A stretch of DNA of 64,000 nucleotides from Pseudotabrizicola alkalilacus (GCF_003443995.1 NZ_QWEY01000009.1:1-64000); one strand, 5' to 3'. Shown: positions 1-9,276, numbered from the stretch's first letter. The notes: generated by a model from the sequence alone, not told the origin. Translations and numbers: made by a program.

Positions 1-1
1 G

Positions 2-166
2 ATCCTGCGCATCATGCAGACCGAAGGTCAGGCGCTGTTGAAAGAAGGCATCGCAGAAAGCGCAGGTGATATTGATGTTGTCATGGTCACCGGCTTTGGG
101 TTTCCACGTCACAAAGGTGGGCCGATGCACATGGCGGCAAAGGGTCAGACCGACCGGCAGGCCTGA
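2..166 (+). CDS. 3-hydroxyacyl-CoA dehydrogenase, C-terminal fragment (5' end outside window)
   Basis: The frame is open from the window edge for 54 codons and ends with TGA. It contains the sequence GFGFPRHKGGPM after a DIDVVMV stretch. This matches the second 3HCDH domain of FadB/FadJ-type multifunctional beta-oxidation enzymes (consensus GYGFPRxxGGPM). Family members normally run about 40-45 residues past this motif, with a conserved tryptophan/proline patch (FWxPAPLL). Here the protein stops 15 residues after the motif, so the C-terminus looks truncated. The fragment is too short to say which enzyme this is (FadB, FadJ or a paralogue). Confidence 0.7.
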   Translation: MLRIMQTEGQALLKEGIAESAGDIDVVMVTGFGFPRHKGGPMHMAAKGQTDRQA

Positions 167-379
167 CCTGATACACGCGGCGATATCCCGTCATGACACC
201 CTTTCGTGGTCATATCCGGCATCTTGTCAGATGCCCGTATCTGGCATGGTGTTGTCTCAGAACGGACATTTGAGCGTCGCCGCGCTTGGTATTGAATCGC
301 ATGGACCGGCGAACGGACATTCTGCCTGCGGAACATGGCCGCCGCGCTCAGCGCTGCGCGGATCGACCATCCCGTTCGG

Positions 380-1384
380 TCAGATGTCGTTGCGGGTCGC
401 GAGCCGGATCGGCGTGCCGTTCAACCAGCTATCCAGATTTTCCACGGTTTCGCGGTAAAAGGTTTCAAAGGTCTCGGCGACCGCATAGCCAAGATGCGGC
501 GTCAGCAGCGCATTGGGCAGACCACGCAAGGGATGGTCGCCCGGCAAAGGCTCGTGGTCATAAACGTCGATCCCTGCGCCGCGCAGGCGCCCCGTGCGCA
601 GGGCGTCGATTAGAGCTGCCTCGTCGACCAGAGGGCCACGGGCGGTATTGATCAGAACCGCATCCTGCCGCATCAGCGACAAGGCGTGGCCGTCGATCAC
701 TCCGCGTGTTGTCGGCCCCAGTACCAGATGCAGGCTCACCACATCCGATTGGCGCAACAGTGTTTCTTTGTCTGCAAACACGGCTCCGCCCGCCGCCGCC
801 CGCTCAGGGGTCAGGTTCGGGCTCCAGGCGATCACCTTCATCCCAAAGGCTTGCGCCACCGTTGCCATCCGGCTGCCCAGCCTGCCCAGACCGACCAGAC
901 CCAGTGTCCGGCCGTAAAGGGCGGTTCCCAGCCGGGTCTGCCATAGCCCTTGCCGCATCGCGGCGGATTCCTCGGGGAGATGTCGCATCAGCGACACGAT
1001 CAGTCCCCAGGCCAGTTCGACCGTGGCATAGAGTCCATTGCCGCCGCCCGAGGTGGTCATTACCGCAATACCCAGATCAGCTGCGGCACGGTCATCCAGA
1101 GTCCGGTTCACCCTTCCGGTGGCGACAATCGCCGCCAGATCGGGTAGCGCAGACAGCAAGGTGGCAGATATCGGGGTGCGCTCACGCAGCAGGCAGATCG
1201 CGTCATAGCCTGCGAGTCGTTTGGCCAGATCTGCTTCGGGTATGGCTTCGGACAGAAATGTCACCTCGGCCCGATCCGCCAGACGATCCCAGTCGGCAAG
1301 ACCATGGGCCACGCCCATGTAATCATCCAGTACCGCGATGCGGGCCCGTCGGGTCTTTGGCAGCGGTCGGTAGTCCGTCGTCAT
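380..1384 (-). CDS. D-isomer-specific 2-hydroxyacid dehydrogenase family protein
   Basis: This 334-residue protein has the two-domain layout of the PGDH-like 2-hydroxyacid dehydrogenases. The NAD-binding Rossmann motif GLGRLG lies at about residues 165-170. The catalytic triad is visible as Arg249 (TARGPLVDE), Glu278 (YDHEPLP) and His297 (TPHLGY). The N-terminal part (residues 1-110) is the substrate domain. Family enzymes reduce 2-oxoacids to D-2-hydroxyacids in the cytosol; the substrate cannot be read from sequence. The gene stands alone on the minus strand, divergent from the ferric-reductase-like operon. The ATG start fits the family length. Confidence 0.85.
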   Translation of the reverse strand: MTTDYRPLPKTRRARIAVLDDYMGVAHGLADWDRLADRAEVTFLSEAIPEADLAKRLAGYDAICLLRERTPISATLLSALPDLAAIVATGRVNRTLDDRAAADLGIAVMTTSGGGNGLYATVELAWGLIVSLMRHLPEESAAMRQGLWQTRLGTALYGRTLGLVGLGRLGSRMATVAQAFGMKVIAWSPNLTPERAAAGGAVFADKETLLRQSDVVSLHLVLGPTTRGVIDGHALSLMRQDAVLINTARGPLVDEAALIDALRTGRLRGAGIDVYDHEPLPGDHPLRGLPNALLTPHLGYAVAETFETFYRETVENLDSWLNGTPIRLATRNDI

Positions 1385-1627
1385 CGTGGCCCTCTCTTCG
1401 TGTCGGTACAGCGTTCATAGCGCACAAGAGGGGCGACGATCCACGGAATGTTGGGCATGAACAAAGATCCGGACAAGGGGAGAGGCGATGACGATCGCCG
1501 CAGTGAACGTGAAGGGGTAGTGAATACGCTACTTCTCAGAATCATTTTTTTCACGGAAAGTTGCGTGAATAGGAAAGACCAAGGGGCTTTGGCCCTGACT
1601 TTTTGAAGATTGATTGGAAGAAGCGCT

Positions 1628-2896
1628 TTGATTGGCAAGGTATCCCTCTTTGTGTTGGGCGTCCTGATGCCCGTGATGTTGGCTTATGCGGCAGCAGGCC
1701 ACCTTCCGGGTAAGACATGGCCCGTGATCGCCTTGGGCGCGGTGGCCTTCACCCTGATGGGGATGAATCTGGTTCTGGCGGCGCGACTGCCCGGCCTTGA
1801 CGCGGTTTTTGGCGGACTGGACCAGATCTATTGGGTTCACAAATGGACCGGCATGATCATCCTGACCGCCGCCTTTCTGCACCAGCAGATCAAGATTTCC
1901 AACGACGGGCTGGAGGTGACTGCGGCATTGAGCCAGCTGGCGGTGGAGGTGGCCGAGGTGGCGTTCATCGGGCTGGTCGTGCTGATCCTGATCAGTTTCT
2001 TCAAGCGCGTGCCGAAGATGCCAAAGATTACCTGGGAAATTCCCTATGGGCTGTGGCGCTGGTCGCATCGTTTGCTGGGCGTGGTTTTCATCGCGCTGGC
2101 CTTTCACCAGTCCTTTGTCAAAGCGCCGTTTGATGGCAATGCCTTGCTGTCGGTCTGGCTGAACATCGTGGCGCTGGCGGGGACAGCGGCGTTCCTGTGG
2201 TCGCAGTTCGGGTTCCTGTTGCGCCGCCGCAGCTATCGCGTGGTGGCGGTCGACAAGCACGCCGCTGCAACGATCGTCGATCTGGAGCCGGTGGGCAGAG
2301 CCGTGAACGTGCGGCCCGGCAGTTTTGCCTTCGTGCATTTTTCGTCAAAGGGATTGCGCGAGCCGCATCCCTTTACCGTGTCGCAGGTGCGGCCCGGTGG
2401 CGGTATCCAGTTCTCGATCCGGGGGTTGGGGGATTACACCCGCCGTCTGCGCGATGTTATTGCGGTGGGCGATACCGCACGGGTGGAGGGGGGCTATGGC
2501 CGGTTTCATCATCATCGTGGCGGGGCAAAACAGGTCTGGGTCGCAGCTGGCATCGGCATCACCCCGTTTCTGGCCTGGGCCGATCATCTGAAACCCGGCG
2601 ATGCCGAACAGATCGTGCTGATCTACTGCGTCAGGAACGAGGCCGAAGGTGTCGCGCTGGACCGCCTGCGCGCGGCGGCGGACCGGGTGCCCGGTTTTAC
2701 GCTGAAACTGCACATGTCGGATACGGATGGCCGCTTTGATGCGGCCAAACTGGTCAGTTACCTGCCGTTCGAAATCGGGCAGGCCAGCCTGTGGTTCTGC
2801 GGACCGGCCCCGATGCGCGACGGGTTGATCAAGGATCTGAAGGCCGCCGGGAAAGCGCCCCGGTCGGTGCACTTTGAACGCTTCGAATTCCGGTGA
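1628..2896 (+). CDS. Ferric-reductase-like transmembrane haem/FAD oxidoreductase
   Basis: The N-terminal half is a bundle of hydrophobic helices carrying two histidine pairs. Counted from an upstream TTG at 1610, these are His77/His91 and His153/His166, with the 13-14 residue spacing typical of bis-haem b ferric reductases. The C-terminal half is a flavodoxin-reductase-type module with the FAD motif EPHPFTVS, an AAGIGITP nicotinamide-binding motif and a CGPxxMRDGL motif near the end. It should pass electrons from NAD(P)H through FAD across the membrane. I prefer the TTG start at 1628, because GGAAGA lies about 7 nt upstream. It is the first gene of the redox/caspase block, and the next gene begins 19 nt downstream. 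Confidence 0.8.
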   Translation: MIGKVSLFVLGVLMPVMLAYAAAGHLPGKTWPVIALGAVAFTLMGMNLVLAARLPGLDAVFGGLDQIYWVHKWTGMIILTAAFLHQQIKISNDGLEVTAALSQLAVEVAEVAFIGLVVLILISFFKRVPKMPKITWEIPYGLWRWSHRLLGVVFIALAFHQSFVKAPFDGNALLSVWLNIVALAGTAAFLWSQFGFLLRRRSYRVVAVDKHAAATIVDLEPVGRAVNVRPGSFAFVHFSSKGLREPHPFTVSQVRPGGGIQFSIRGLGDYTRRLRDVIAVGDTARVEGGYGRFHHHRGGAKQVWVAAGIGITPFLAWADHLKPGDAEQIVLIYCVRNEAEGVALDRLRAAADRVPGFTLKLHMSDTDGRFDAAKLVSYLPFEIGQASLWFCGPAPMRDGLIKDLKAAGKAPRSVHFERFEFR

Positions 2897-2915
2897 ATTT
2901 CTCAGGGAGGCAATC

Positions 2916-5900
2916 ATGGCCCGCATGACGACCCAGACCACTGCCCTTGCCGCGATGACACTGATTTTGCTGACGACAGGGGGGGCGCTGGCCGGTCTGC
3001 CTGAGTTCAAGGACGGCGACTTTGCCAGTCACACCCCCGATGCCACGCGCGGGAAAGAGCTGTATAATGCTGCCGGTTGCGCCACGTGTCATTCAATCGA
3101 GGGCGATATGATGACCCTTGCCGGGGGCCGCGCGTTTGAAAACCGGCTGGGTACGGTTTACGCGCCCAACATCACCCATGACCCGACTGCAGGCATCGGC
3201 AGCTGGACGGATGCGCAATTCCTGAATGCCTTGCTGCGCGGTGTCGCGCCCGATGGGCGGCAGTATTACGGCGTGTTTTTTCCCTATGCCGCCTATGCGC
3301 GGATGAAGCCCGAGGATGCGCTGGATATCCGTGCCTATCTGGGCACGATGGAGGCCAGTGATCTGCCCTCGAAACCGCATGCGGTGAACCTGCTGTCAGA
3401 CAAGGCGCTGCAACTGATGAACAGCGACCGAGCGCCCCTGAGCGCTCCCGCCGATCCGCAGCTGGCACGCGGCGAGTATCTGGTCGAGGCATTGGGCCAT
3501 TGCGGCGAATGCCACAGCCCGCGCGATGGATTTTCGGTTGATACGACCAAAGCGTATAGCGGTTTCCTTGGGTTCTTTGGCGATTACTCCCCCGATATCA
3601 CTGGCGCACGTTTGGAAAAGACCGGGCCAGAGGCGTTTGTAAACGGTGTGCTGGCCGAGGGCAAAAAGCTCAACGGGAGGCCGTTGGCGGCGGGGTCGAT
3701 GCGGCGGGTGGCGGAACAGACTGCCAAGCTGAGTCTTGAGGACCGCGCCGCGATCTATGCTTTTTTGACCGGCAAGCCGCTGGATGTCTCGACCCTGCCG
3801 CAAGCCGCACCCGAGTTGGTGCAAGTGGCAGAGGTGGCGGGCATGGGCAGCGCGACGGTAACCGACGCCACAGCCGCAGCCCCGCCAATGGATATGACGG
3901 CTTTGGCGAATGAAACCGGATCGCAGGGGCTGATGCAGGTGGTGCAGGCGGCCTGTGAGATGCCGGTCGACGCGCCAGTGCTGGAGGCGACTCCGGTTGC
4001 AGCAATCACCCCGGTTGCAGTCGTGGCCGGGGTGCCGGTGGAGATTGAACAGGCGGCAGACAGAGTGGTGGATCAGCATTGCCGCACCTGCCACGGTCCG
4101 GGGCAGCGCAACGACCGTACGTTCCCGATGCACGATATTGCCGATATGGCGATGGACACTGCGGCGGTGACGCCGGGCGATCCCGATAAATCGCCGGTCT
4201 ATGCCTCGATCGCGCTGAACCGGATGCCGCTGGGTACCAAGCTGACCCCGGCGGAGCTGGACGCGATCAAGGCGTGGATCGTGGCCCTGGGCGAGGTCAC
4301 GCCTGCGGCGCCTGCTCCGGTGGCACAGGCCCCGGTGGCATCAGCGGAACCGGCAGCGGTGAATCCGGCGCGGCCCAACCCTGATGTTGTCGTGCCACGC
4401 TTTGTCGGCGGGGATTTCACCCAGCTGATGATGGCCGGGGTCGCCGATCTGCAAAAGATGAACGACCGCGACCGGCAATTTGCCCGGTACTTCAGCTTTG
4501 CCGATACCGAACTGCCGGAACTGGATTGCACCGCCGATGGGATGAAGCGTAACCCGATGGCGTTTCTGCATGCCGGTCTGAACAAGTTCATCAACTCGAT
4601 CAGCCGTGCGGCCCGTCTGGCCAAGGTGACGCCGGTGGAGGGCACCGATGGTGCGCTGGTACGGATTGATATCCGCGATTATGGCTGGACCGAAGACGAC
4701 TGGGCCGCGATTTCCACCGGGGCCTTTACCCAAGGCGCGGTCGAGGCGGGGTTCAGCGCGGAAAGCTGGGCCGATCTGGCGCGGGTCTACCCCTATGCGA
4801 TGGACCCGACCTCGGACAGCCTTTTGCGCGTGCTGGCCGATGGCACCGGCGCGCCGGTGCCGCTGCTCGGCGCCAGCTGGTTCACCCATGTCGCGTCAGA
4901 GGCGCCCTATTACGACATGTTCCTGCGCCTGCCCGAAGACATCCGCATTCTGGAACAGCGGATGGGCGTGGACGTGGACCGCAACATCCAGTCAGGTGAG
5001 GTGATCCGCGCGGGTATGCTGGAGGGGGCTTCGGGCGTGTCCGATCACAACCGCATGCTGGAACGCCATGATCTGCCGCGCGGCGGGTATTACTGGAAAT
5101 CCTATGACTTCGCGGGCAGCTCGGGCGAGCAATCCTTGCTCCAGCATCCTGATGGCCCGCGTGAGATGTCACATACGCCCTCTGGCACGGCCGCATTCGA
5201 GCATGATGGCGGCGAGATGATCTTCAGCCTCGCCAACGGGTTGCAGGGGTACTACCTGTCCACCAACCTGGGCCAGCGGCTGCTTGTCGGGCCCACCTCG
5301 ATCGTTTCGTTCCGCAACAAGCCGATCGGCAAGGGGGTAGAGATTGAAAACGCACGCTCCTGCTTTGACTGCCACGAAAACGGGATGATCCGCAAAGCCG
5401 ATCAGGTGCGCCAGTTCATCGAATCCAGTAACAGCTATACCCGCGACCAGCGCGAGATCTTGTTGGAAATGTATGTGCCGAATGGCGAGTTGGACCAATG
5501 GTATCAGCAGGACACAAAGGCGTTTCTGGCCGCGCTGGAAGAGTTGGGCGTGACCGAGAAATCGGCAGCCGGGATCAATGTGTCGATGCGCGCACCGGAG
5601 CGGGCGGGCGGTGGCGAGATTGTCACCTATCTGTCGGACATTCAGTTCAACAACCTTGATCTGGCGCAGGTGGCGCGGGCTTTCTTCCTGACCGAGGAGG
5701 AATTCCGCGCCCGTATCCGCGAGGTGGGCGACCCCAATATCATGCAGATCGTGCAGCAATGGGTGCAGCGGGTGGATGACGGGCTGCACGTGCGCCGCGC
5801 TGAGCTGGAGGCGGTCTATGCCGACCTGTTGCCACGCCTGACAGACCTGCGCCCCTATGACTATGGCGGCGCGGTTGCCTACACGCCGCAGCCGGTGGCA

Positions 5901-6452
5901 GATTATGTTGCCGTGGCCAGCACCGCCTATGAGGTGGCGGCGCAAAAGGAACAGGCCCCGTATCAGCCGCAGGCAGAAAGCACGCTGCAACCCTATGTGC
6001 CTGTGGTGGCCCCCGACGATCCGCTGATCCTGCAACTGTCGGTGCCCTATGTCGAGGTCAAGGTGAATGACCTGCTGGAATTCGACGTGACGGCAAACCG
6101 GCGCTGCGAATTGCAGATCCTCTATGTCGAAGAGACCAAGACCGTCGAGGAGCTGCCGCCCGAAGTGCTTGGCCCGGCCTTCCTTGAGGCGGGAGAGACA
6201 CGCCGCATTCCCTATCCGGGGTCAGGCATGCAGCTGCGCTTTGACACACCGGGCAAGGGCGAAACCATGGTGGCGTTCTGCCGTGAGGGCGGCTTGGGCG
6301 ACAAGCGGATCACCGGGCAGGGCGCGGTGGCCTATGCCAACGAACGGTTCCAGCCCCTGTCACGCGGTCTGGTGATCGAACGGACCGAGACGGTGGCGCG
6401 CGACAATGGCCAGAGCGCGACCAATGTTGTCACCTTTAACGTGCGGCCCTGA
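2916..6452 (+). CDS. Exported tetrahaem c-type cytochrome with C-terminal DUF4384-like region (1178 aa)
   Basis: A signal peptide (about residues 1-26) is followed by CxxCH motifs at residues 55-59, 196-200, 389-393 and 816-820. Residues 27-290 resemble tandem cytochrome c domains such as the alcohol dehydrogenase subunit. Residues 375-460 form a third cytochrome c domain with MPLG as the likely methionine ligand. After an Ala/Pro linker comes a large unassigned domain (about 490-1000) containing the fourth motif, SCFDCHENG, and a GGEMIFSLANGLQGYYL segment. I have seen similar segments in planctomycete proteins but cannot name the family. The C-terminus (about 1040-1178) looks like DUF4384. 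The start ATG has GGGAGG 5 nt upstream; an in-frame upstream ATG at 2874 lies inside the previous gene and is not preferred. It probably works in the periplasm or outer membrane. Confidence 0.8.
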   Translation: MARMTTQTTALAAMTLILLTTGGALAGLPEFKDGDFASHTPDATRGKELYNAAGCATCHSIEGDMMTLAGGRAFENRLGTVYAPNITHDPTAGIGSWTDAQFLNALLRGVAPDGRQYYGVFFPYAAYARMKPEDALDIRAYLGTMEASDLPSKPHAVNLLSDKALQLMNSDRAPLSAPADPQLARGEYLVEALGHCGECHSPRDGFSVDTTKAYSGFLGFFGDYSPDITGARLEKTGPEAFVNGVLAEGKKLNGRPLAAGSMRRVAEQTAKLSLEDRAAIYAFLTGKPLDVSTLPQAAPELVQVAEVAGMGSATVTDATAAAPPMDMTALANETGSQGLMQVVQAACEMPVDAPVLEATPVAAITPVAVVAGVPVEIEQAADRVVDQHCRTCHGPGQRNDRTFPMHDIADMAMDTAAVTPGDPDKSPVYASIALNRMPLGTKLTPAELDAIKAWIVALGEVTPAAPAPVAQAPVASAEPAAVNPARPNPDVVVPRFVGGDFTQLMMAGVADLQKMNDRDRQFARYFSFADTELPELDCTADGMKRNPMAFLHAGLNKFINSISRAARLAKVTPVEGTDGALVRIDIRDYGWTEDDWAAISTGAFTQGAVEAGFSAESWADLARVYPYAMDPTSDSLLRVLADGTGAPVPLLGASWFTHVASEAPYYDMFLRLPEDIRILEQRMGVDVDRNIQSGEVIRAGMLEGASGVSDHNRMLERHDLPRGGYYWKSYDFAGSSGEQSLLQHPDGPREMSHTPSGTAAFEHDGGEMIFSLANGLQGYYLSTNLGQRLLVGPTSIVSFRNKPIGKGVEIENARSCFDCHENGMIRKADQVRQFIESSNSYTRDQREILLEMYVPNGELDQWYQQDTKAFLAALEELGVTEKSAAGINVSMRAPERAGGGEIVTYLSDIQFNNLDLAQVARAFFLTEEEFRARIREVGDPNIMQIVQQWVQRVDDGLHVRRAELEAVYADLLPRLTDLRPYDYGGAVAYTPQPVADYVAVASTAYEVAAQKEQAPYQPQAESTLQPYVPVVAPDDPLILQLSVPYVEVKVNDLLEFDVTANRRCELQILYVEETKTVEELPPEVLGPAFLEAGETRRIPYPGSGMQLRFDTPGKGETMVAFCREGGLGDKRITGQGAVAYANERFQPLSRGLVIERTETVARDNGQSATNVVTFNVRP

Positions 6453-6468
6453 GCGGAGGATGATGATC

Positions 6469-7641
6469 ATGACCCAGACACAGACCCATCGCACCCCGTG
6501 GCGGAACAGCCTTACAGGGGTGGTCTTTGCCCTTGCCCTGCCGGGCGCCGCACATGCTGCGGCTTGTGAGGACGCGCTGACGGCCTTGCAGGTGGCCGCA
6601 TCGGCCCCCGATGTCGCGCAGGTGATTGCGGCATGGAACGCTGTGCAACCCGCCGGCTGTGACGACGCGCGCTTCCGCGCAGCGCGTTCGCAGACCTCGG
6701 CTCTTGTGGCGCGGGCGGCGCAGAGCGCGCTTGCGGCTGGCAGTACGGATGATGCCGAAGAGATCGTGTTGCAGGCCCCCGGTGTGCATTGGGCGGTACA
6801 GGCCGTGCGGGGTGACATCGCCGCCAAACGCGGCAACCGGGCCGAGGCGGCGCGGATGTACAACGCCGCGCTGGATACCTTGGGCGACCCCGGCCAGACG
6901 ACGCAGAGCGAACAGCTGGTGCCGGTGGCCGAACGGCTGGTGGCGCTGGCGCAGGAAAACATGATGCTGGCAGGCAGCATGGAAAGCACGGTCACCCGTG
7001 GCGGCGGTGCGTCGGGGGTCATGACCGTGATGCAGCGCGGGCTGGCGGTGGAGGCGGTGGCGGCAAAGCCCGAAGCCGCGCCTGCGGCTGCGGCAGAGTA
7101 CGTTGCCCCCCCTCCAGTCGCCCCTGTGGCGGACTATGTGGCCCCTCCCGCAGAGTATGTTGCCCCCCCGGCCGACTACGTCGCTCCATCAGCCGAGTAT
7201 GTCGCCCCGGCGCAGGACTACGCGGCAGCCGCCCCCGCCTATACGCCGCCACCGGGCCAGCTGAACGTGCTGACCGAAGCGGCGAAAAAGGTGGAATCGG
7301 TGTTCCTGCCGATCCGCTTTGGCTTTGACAGTGACCGGCTGGATGCCTCGGGCGTCAAAGAAGCACTGCGGCTGTCCGAATTCCTCAAGGCGCAAAAGGT
7401 GCCGCGCCTGTTCATCACCGGCCACACCGATGATGTGGGCGACGCCGCTTACAACCTTGATCTGTCCCTGCGGCGCGCTGCTGGCCTGCGTGACTTTTTG
7501 CTCAGCGATGGCGTCTATGCGGCCATCGAGATCATCGGCAAGGGCGAGAGCCAGCCACCGCTTTATACCGATGCGGCGATCTATTCTGTGGAAGAGCTGC
7601 GCACCATCGCCCGTCGGGTGGAGATCGCCTTTGGCCATTAA
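6469..7641 (+). CDS. OmpA-family peptidoglycan-binding protein with [ED]YVAPPA repeats
   Basis: Counted from ATG 6469 the protein has 390 residues. It has a signal peptide (about 1-30), an alpha-helical region with TPR-like character (30-200), a low-complexity linker (209-256) and a C-terminal OmpA domain (about 276-390). The linker carries six near-tandem heptads of the type EYVAPPA/DYVAPPA. The OmpA domain shows the diaminopimelate-binding signature GHTDDVG...YNLDLSLRRA at 318-337. ATGs also occur at 6460 and 6463, but GGAGG at 6455-6459 is correctly spaced only for 6469. The linker would let the anchor span to partner proteins while the OmpA domain holds peptidoglycan. The next gene starts inside its 3' end. 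Confidence 0.85.
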   Translation: MTQTQTHRTPWRNSLTGVVFALALPGAAHAAACEDALTALQVAASAPDVAQVIAAWNAVQPAGCDDARFRAARSQTSALVARAAQSALAAGSTDDAEEIVLQAPGVHWAVQAVRGDIAAKRGNRAEAARMYNAALDTLGDPGQTTQSEQLVPVAERLVALAQENMMLAGSMESTVTRGGGASGVMTVMQRGLAVEAVAAKPEAAPAAAAEYVAPPPVAPVADYVAPPAEYVAPPADYVAPSAEYVAPAQDYAAAAPAYTPPPGQLNVLTEAAKKVESVFLPIRFGFDSDRLDASGVKEALRLSEFLKAQKVPRLFITGHTDDVGDAAYNLDLSLRRAAGLRDFLLSDGVYAAIEIIGKGESQPPLYTDAAIYSVEELRTIARRVEIAFGH

Positions 7642-9208
7642 GCGCATCATCGCGTTGGTGCTGGCCGGTCTGGCTCTGGCAGGACCGGCTGTTGCCCGCG
7701 ACTGGGCGATTGTCGTCGGCATTGACGACTACATCAACTTTGAGCCGTTCGATCCCGACCGGCCAGGTGGCGGGCATTTCGATCTGCAAGGGGCGACCAA
7801 TGATGCCAGGGTCGTCGCTGCCGCGTTGCGCAAGGTGGGGGTGGATCTGCCCGACAACCGGCTGTTGCTGGATCAGGCGGCAACCGTGGCCGCGTTCGAG
7901 GCGGCATGGCGCGAGGTGACGACACAGGCCGCAGCCGGGGACCGGGTATTTGTGACCTTTGCCGGGCATGGCGGGCAGGAGCGCGAGGTGTCAGAACCCT
8001 TCGACGAGGCGGATGGTCTGGACGAGACGCTGATGTTTGCCGATTTCGATCCGGCCAACCCGCGCATTGGCCGTCTGACCGATGACCAGCTTCACACCAT
8101 GCTGCAATCGGTGCCGCATCTGCAGGTGGTCTGGGTGATGGACAGTTGCCACTCGGGCGGGCTGGAGCGCAGCGTCAATCCGCGCGCCGGTGGGCTGACC
8201 CGGTCGGGCGGGATCTGGGATATCCCGGTCGAGCCGCTTCCCAATGAACTGCCGGGTGGGCAGGGCGAAAGCGGCGCGCCGGATCTGGCGCATGTGACGC
8301 AGATCCTTGCGACCGCAACCGATGACCGTCTGGTGCAGGAAACCGCCTTTGACGGGGTGCCGCATGGGGCGCTGTCGTGGTTCTTTGCCAAGGCGATCGA
8401 GGGCGAGGCCGATATGAACGGCGACGGGGTGATCACCCGGCTGGAAATGGCGGCCTATGTCGGCGACCGGGTGTTCACCCATATGGACCAGAACCAGCAG
8501 CCAAGGTTTCTGCCGCGCGGCGATCCGTCGGTGATGCTGAGCCTGCAGGCAGAGGTGCCGCCGCCACCCGCGCCTGTGCCGCCCGGCCTGCCGGTCCGGG
8601 TGGTTGGCGCGCCACCGCCGGGGCTGGAGGGCGGGCAATGCCCCGGCTGCCGTCTGGTCGATGTCGGCCATGCCGTGATGTTCGAACAGGTGCCGGGCGG
8701 CTGGGCTGTCTACAACGGGCAGGGCGATCAGGTGACGGTGATCACCGGCGATGCCCGCGCCCAGATCGAACGCGCCCGCTTTTTGCTCGATCTGAACGAG
8801 GCCAAGCAACCCAACCTGCCACCCGTGGCGCTGCGCCCGCATCAGTCGGCAGCGCGGCAACCGATCGGGGCGGTCGTGGGCTTTGATTTTCCGCCCCCGG
8901 CATCGGATCTGAACTTTCTGACGCTGTTCAATGTCGCCTCGGATGGCACGGTGCAATACGGTCTTTATCCCCCCGGTTTCCGCGAGGATGCGCCTGCGGA
9001 TGCCGGGTTGCAGTTGCGGTTTTCGGTCTCGCCTCCCACGGGCGAGGATCAGCTGGTGGTGATCTGGTGCCGTCGCCCGCCCTTGAGCTTGCATGCGCTG
9101 TTGCGGGCGGTGAATGGTGGCCCGGTGCCGCCGATGGCGGAGGTACAAGCCGCCAGTGCCGATACCGCCTGCCAGTTCGGGCGCATCGGGTTGTTTACCG
9201 AAGGTTAG
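7631..9208 (+). CDS. Exported caspase-family (C14) peptidase with EF-hand loop and DUF4384-like C-terminus
   Basis: Starting at TTG 7631, which overlaps the ompA-like stop by 11 nt and has GGAGA upstream, gives 525 residues with a clear signal peptide (1-23). Residues 24-180 are a caspase p20-type fold with the catalytic dyad His113 (FAGHGG) and Cys173 (MDSCHSGG). A canonical EF-hand loop follows at 261-272: Asp261, Asn263, Asp265, Gly266, Ile268, Glu272. This suggests calcium control, as known for some metacaspases. A proline-rich linker (about 300-320) leads to a C-terminal domain resembling DUF4384. Bacterial caspase homologues usually cut after Arg/Lys; its target is unknown. The export signal implies action outside the cytoplasm. 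Confidence 0.85.
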   Translation: MAIKRIIALVLAGLALAGPAVARDWAIVVGIDDYINFEPFDPDRPGGGHFDLQGATNDARVVAAALRKVGVDLPDNRLLLDQAATVAAFEAAWREVTTQAAAGDRVFVTFAGHGGQEREVSEPFDEADGLDETLMFADFDPANPRIGRLTDDQLHTMLQSVPHLQVVWVMDSCHSGGLERSVNPRAGGLTRSGGIWDIPVEPLPNELPGGQGESGAPDLAHVTQILATATDDRLVQETAFDGVPHGALSWFFAKAIEGEADMNGDGVITRLEMAAYVGDRVFTHMDQNQQPRFLPRGDPSVMLSLQAEVPPPPAPVPPGLPVRVVGAPPPGLEGGQCPGCRLVDVGHAVMFEQVPGGWAVYNGQGDQVTVITGDARAQIERARFLLDLNEAKQPNLPPVALRPHQSAARQPIGAVVGFDFPPPASDLNFLTLFNVASDGTVQYGLYPPGFREDAPADAGLQLRFSVSPPTGEDQLVVIWCRRPPLSLHALLRAVNGGPVPPMAEVQAASADTACQFGRIGLFTEG

Positions 9209-9276
9209 GCTGTGGCTTGCGCGATTGGGCACTGACGGGCAGGATGATGCAAATACTGGGGCGGAGAGGGTCGGAT

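Noticed and set aside
66-458. 130-codon plus-strand open frame overlapping the dehydrogenase fragment and the 2-hydroxyacid dehydrogenase
   Set aside because: Its sequence is low-quality, rich in Trp/Cys/Arg, and its ends are antisense to a well-supported gene. At most it contains a frameshifted relic of the truncated C-terminus.
1381-1638. 85-codon minus-strand frame between the dehydrogenase and the ferric-reductase gene
   Set aside because: No ribosome-binding site, no domain, and it overlaps the start of the ferric-reductase-like gene and the promoter region.
8377-8886. Long overlapping open frames in the caspase and cytochrome genes on both strands
   Set aside because: High GC removes stop codons in other frames. 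These frames have biased composition (Arg, Gly, Pro, His) and no domains.
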